DNA of 14,479 bases, taken from the NCBI GenBank assembly GCA_024464195.1, contig JANHAK010000012.1:1-14479 (forward strand), given 5' to 3'. The notes below the pieces were generated by a model. That model was not told where the DNA came from. It saw nothing but the letters and a program-made list of their open reading frames with translations, and ran no database searches. This stretch comes from Methanomassiliicoccales archaeon (lineage in GTDB: Archaea; Thermoplasmatota; Thermoplasmata; Methanomassiliicoccales; JACIVX01). A program made the translations under genes and the position numbers. Shown piece after piece: positions 12,774-14,479 of the stretch. Numbering within the stretch: the first letter of the stretch is position 1; each line of letters starts with the position of its first letter.

Positions 12774-13765
12774 GTATTCTAATGGAAATGAAGGAGATCA
12801 TCGAACGGGTTGATAGGAATTTGATGTCATATCTTGAAGAGGGAAAACCAGAGAAACTGATGAGAGCTGTACGCCATTATCCCGAGGCCGGGGGAAAGAG
12901 GCTGAGGCCGCTAGTTGCATATCTCGTCGCCGAAGCAGTTGGTCGTGGTGGGGAAAGATCCATTCCCTTTGGATGCGCGCTTGAAATCATTCATAATTTT
13001 ACGTTGATCCACGATGACATTATCGACCAGGACCCCATGAGAAGGGGGAGACCAGCAGTTCACGTCCTCTTTGACATTCCAACAGCGATTATCGCTGGAG
13101 ATGCGATGTTCGCGCGTGGATTTGAGGTAATTGGCAAGACTGAGACAACGCCAGAACGATTGAATCGATTGTACGCAATTACTTCTAGGACAGTTTGGTT
13201 GATTGCTGAAGGGCAGCAGATGGACTTCGATTTCGAAACGAGGAATGATGTGACACCACAAGAATATTTAGAAATGGTTGAAAAGAAAACTGCAGTTTTA
13301 TTCGCTTGTGCAGCAGAAGGCGGTGCGATTATCGCCAATGGATCGGAAATCCAGATAGAGGAGATGAGAGAGTACGGGAGGATGCTTGGCATCGCCTTTC
13401 AGATTTGGGATGATGTTCTCGGAATCACAGGAGAAGAACAGAAACTCGGAAAGCCAGTCGGATCAGACATCAGGAACGGCAAGCGGACACTTATCATTCT
13501 CCATGCATTGAAAGAACTCGACAATAGAAAAGATGAAGCAGGGAAGGAATTACTTGTCTCCACGCTGGGCAACGAAAAAGCAAACGATGAGGAAATCCGC
13601 GAGGTTCTTGATATGCTTCGCGATCTCGGCAGTATTGATTATGTGAAGGAGACCGCACTTTCTTTCGTAGAAAAGGCGAAGGCAAATCTTGAATGTCTCG
13701 ATGATAGCAAAGAAAAGGAAATGCTATCAGCACTCGTCGATTTTGCCGTCGGCAGAAAGAGATGA
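12770..13765 (+). CDS. idsA: Geranylgeranyl diphosphate synthase (short-chain prenyltransferase)
   Basis: A 331-aa all-helical trans-prenyltransferase that condenses IPP onto DMAPP and longer allylic diphosphates, supplying the C20 chains of archaeal lipids. GGKRLRP (41-47) binds IPP diphosphate; the first aspartate-rich motif is DDIID (82-86) followed by RRGRP (91-95); the second is DDVLG (214-218). GRMLGIAFQIWDD and KPVGSDIRNGKRT are also typical. Phe77, five residues before the first motif, with Thr78 at the next position, matches the chain-length pattern of archaeal GGPP synthases, so C20 is the likely product; a C15/C20 enzyme is possible. An AGGAGG site (12759-12764) precedes the ATG by 5 nt and the start overlaps the isomerase stop by ATGA. 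It is the last gene of the operon and converges on radB. Confidence 0.94.
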   Translation: MSILMEMKEIIERVDRNLMSYLEEGKPEKLMRAVRHYPEAGGKRLRPLVAYLVAEAVGRGGERSIPFGCALEIIHNFTLIHDDIIDQDPMRRGRPAVHVLFDIPTAIIAGDAMFARGFEVIGKTETTPERLNRLYAITSRTVWLIAEGQQMDFDFETRNDVTPQEYLEMVEKKTAVLFACAAEGGAIIANGSEIQIEEMREYGRMLGIAFQIWDDVLGITGEEQKLGKPVGSDIRNGKRTLIILHALKELDNRKDEAGKELLVSTLGNEKANDEEIREVLDMLRDLGSIDYVKETALSFVEKAKANLECLDDSKEKEMLSALVDFAVGRKR

Positions 13766-13794
13766 GGTCTTGCAAGGACCAGAATGAGAAAGAT

Positions 13795-14463
13795 TCAGCA
13801 TGAGATTCCCTGATCTGTTAAAGTGAATTCTGCGGTCCGACCTTCAGGAAGATGTCTATGTTTAACGAGGACTGCTCTCCTTCTCCCAGGTGACAGTTTC
13901 TCTAGACGTATAATGACCTTTGCGTTATGATGTAGCGCATGGCCGCCCAGAGCTTCGTACGTGCCTTTTTCCACGTCCGTGTAAACCTGGGATGTCAGTA
14001 ATACGGGAATGTTCATTTTCCTTGCAACGCTAAGCAGTTTGACGGTCTGATTCGCAATTGATCTCCTCTCTGATCTCTCCTCTTGTCTGCTCGTCAAGCG
14101 GTAATACATCGTTGCAGAATCAAGGACGATCAGCCCGATGTCAGGATTTCCCTCAGCCATCTTGACTGCTTTGTCCACCATTTTCTCCTGTTCATCAAAA
14201 CTGTGAACCTCACTGAACAAGATGTTCTTCACGACCAAATCGAAATCAGCACCAGCGATTTGACGCAACCGATCGAGAGAGATGCCTTCTGTATCAATGT
14301 ATGCGACTTTCTTTCCGCACTTGACAATATTGCATGAGAGGAGAAGGCAAAGGCTTGTCTTGCCTGTACCGGCTTCACCATAAATGAGGGTCAAACAGCC
14401 AGTCTCGATTCCTCCGTCGAGCATCGAGTCCAGCGCGGCACATCCGAACGAGATTCTATCCAC
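13795..14463 (-). CDS. radB: DNA repair and recombination protein RadB
   Basis: A RecA/Rad51-family ATPase core without the N-terminal DNA-binding domain, the archaeal RadA paralogue RadB, thought to modulate homologous recombination. The 222-aa product begins near the conserved ISFGCAALDSMLDGGIE, then Walker A GEAGTGKTS (29-37), YIDTEG (55-60), Walker B LIVLDSA (111-117), LLTSQV (155-160) and the late GGHALHHNAKVIIRLEK (173-189). The usual STG near the N-terminus is SFG. The start given is a GTG at 14463, but the frame stays open to the window edge (upstream codons read SPFPL), so the true start may lie outside; no ribosome site is visible before the GTG. It converges on idsA with a 29-bp gap. 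Confidence 0.92.
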   Translation of the reverse strand: MDRISFGCAALDSMLDGGIETGCLTLIYGEAGTGKTSLCLLLSCNIVKCGKKVAYIDTEGISLDRLRQIAGADFDLVVKNILFSEVHSFDEQEKMVDKAVKMAEGNPDIGLIVLDSATMYYRLTSRQEERSERRSIANQTVKLLSVARKMNIPVLLTSQVYTDVEKGTYEALGGHALHHNAKVIIRLEKLSPGRRRAVLVKHRHLPEGRTAEFTLTDQGISC

Positions 14464-14479
14464 AAGTGGAAAAGGCGAT

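Noticed and set aside
12911..13392. Two overlapping minus-strand frames of 110-116 codons inside idsA
   Set aside because: They are antisense to conserved prenyltransferase motifs and have no support of their own.

Overview
The window looks like a piece of a euryarchaeal chromosome, most likely from a Thermoplasmata-related lineage. This is an inference from gene content: an archaeal lipid-precursor operon (isopentenyl phosphate kinase, type 2 IPP isomerase, GGPP synthase), RadB, a UPF0200 kinase-like protein, a DUF835 protein, FG-GAP/PKD surface proteins, and a 5S rRNA gene standing alone with its own TATA box. Several first-in-transcript genes appear nearly leaderless behind a TATA element, while downstream genes have clear Shine-Dalgarno sequences (GGTGA, AGGAGG). 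This is a common archaeal pattern.

Layout. 1-1141 (+): a tightly packed chain of four reading frames (end of an unknown gene, a 75-aa orphan, UPF0200, a 94-aa protein resembling one TBP half-repeat), joined by ATGA overlaps. 1153-2289 (-): a convergent membrane site-2 protease with two CBS domains. 2290-3008: AT-rich intergenic region with a possible small winged-helix gene (-), TATA boxes on both strands and GATCAT repeats. 3009-7958 (+): a giant 1649-aa surface protein with a signal peptide, 14 FG-GAP-type blades, about six PKD domains, one membrane helix, and a cytoplasmic domain ending in a zinc ribbon. 8106-8840 (+): DUF92 membrane protein. 8999-9496 (+): DUF835 protein. About 9612-9736 (+): 5S rRNA. 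9880-10719 (+): membrane-anchored helical protein with two zinc ribbons. 10928-13765 (+): the isoprenoid operon. 13795-14463 (-): RadB, convergent with the operon and reaching close to the window edge.

How the genes work together. The isoprenoid operon turns isopentenyl phosphate into IPP, DMAPP and then GGPP, the precursor of archaeal membrane lipids. DUF92 is related to prenyl-phosphate kinases, so it may belong to the same chemistry, though it is not in the operon. The giant protein is the most striking gene. Its integrin-like propellers and PKD stalk lie outside the cell and a profilin/longin-like domain plus zinc ribbon lies inside, which suggests sensing or anchoring across the membrane. 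A second membrane-anchored zinc-ribbon protein and a DUF835 protein nearby may belong to the same poorly known signalling or cell-surface repertoire. No CRISPR array, insertion sequence, tRNA or toxin-antitoxin pair was seen.
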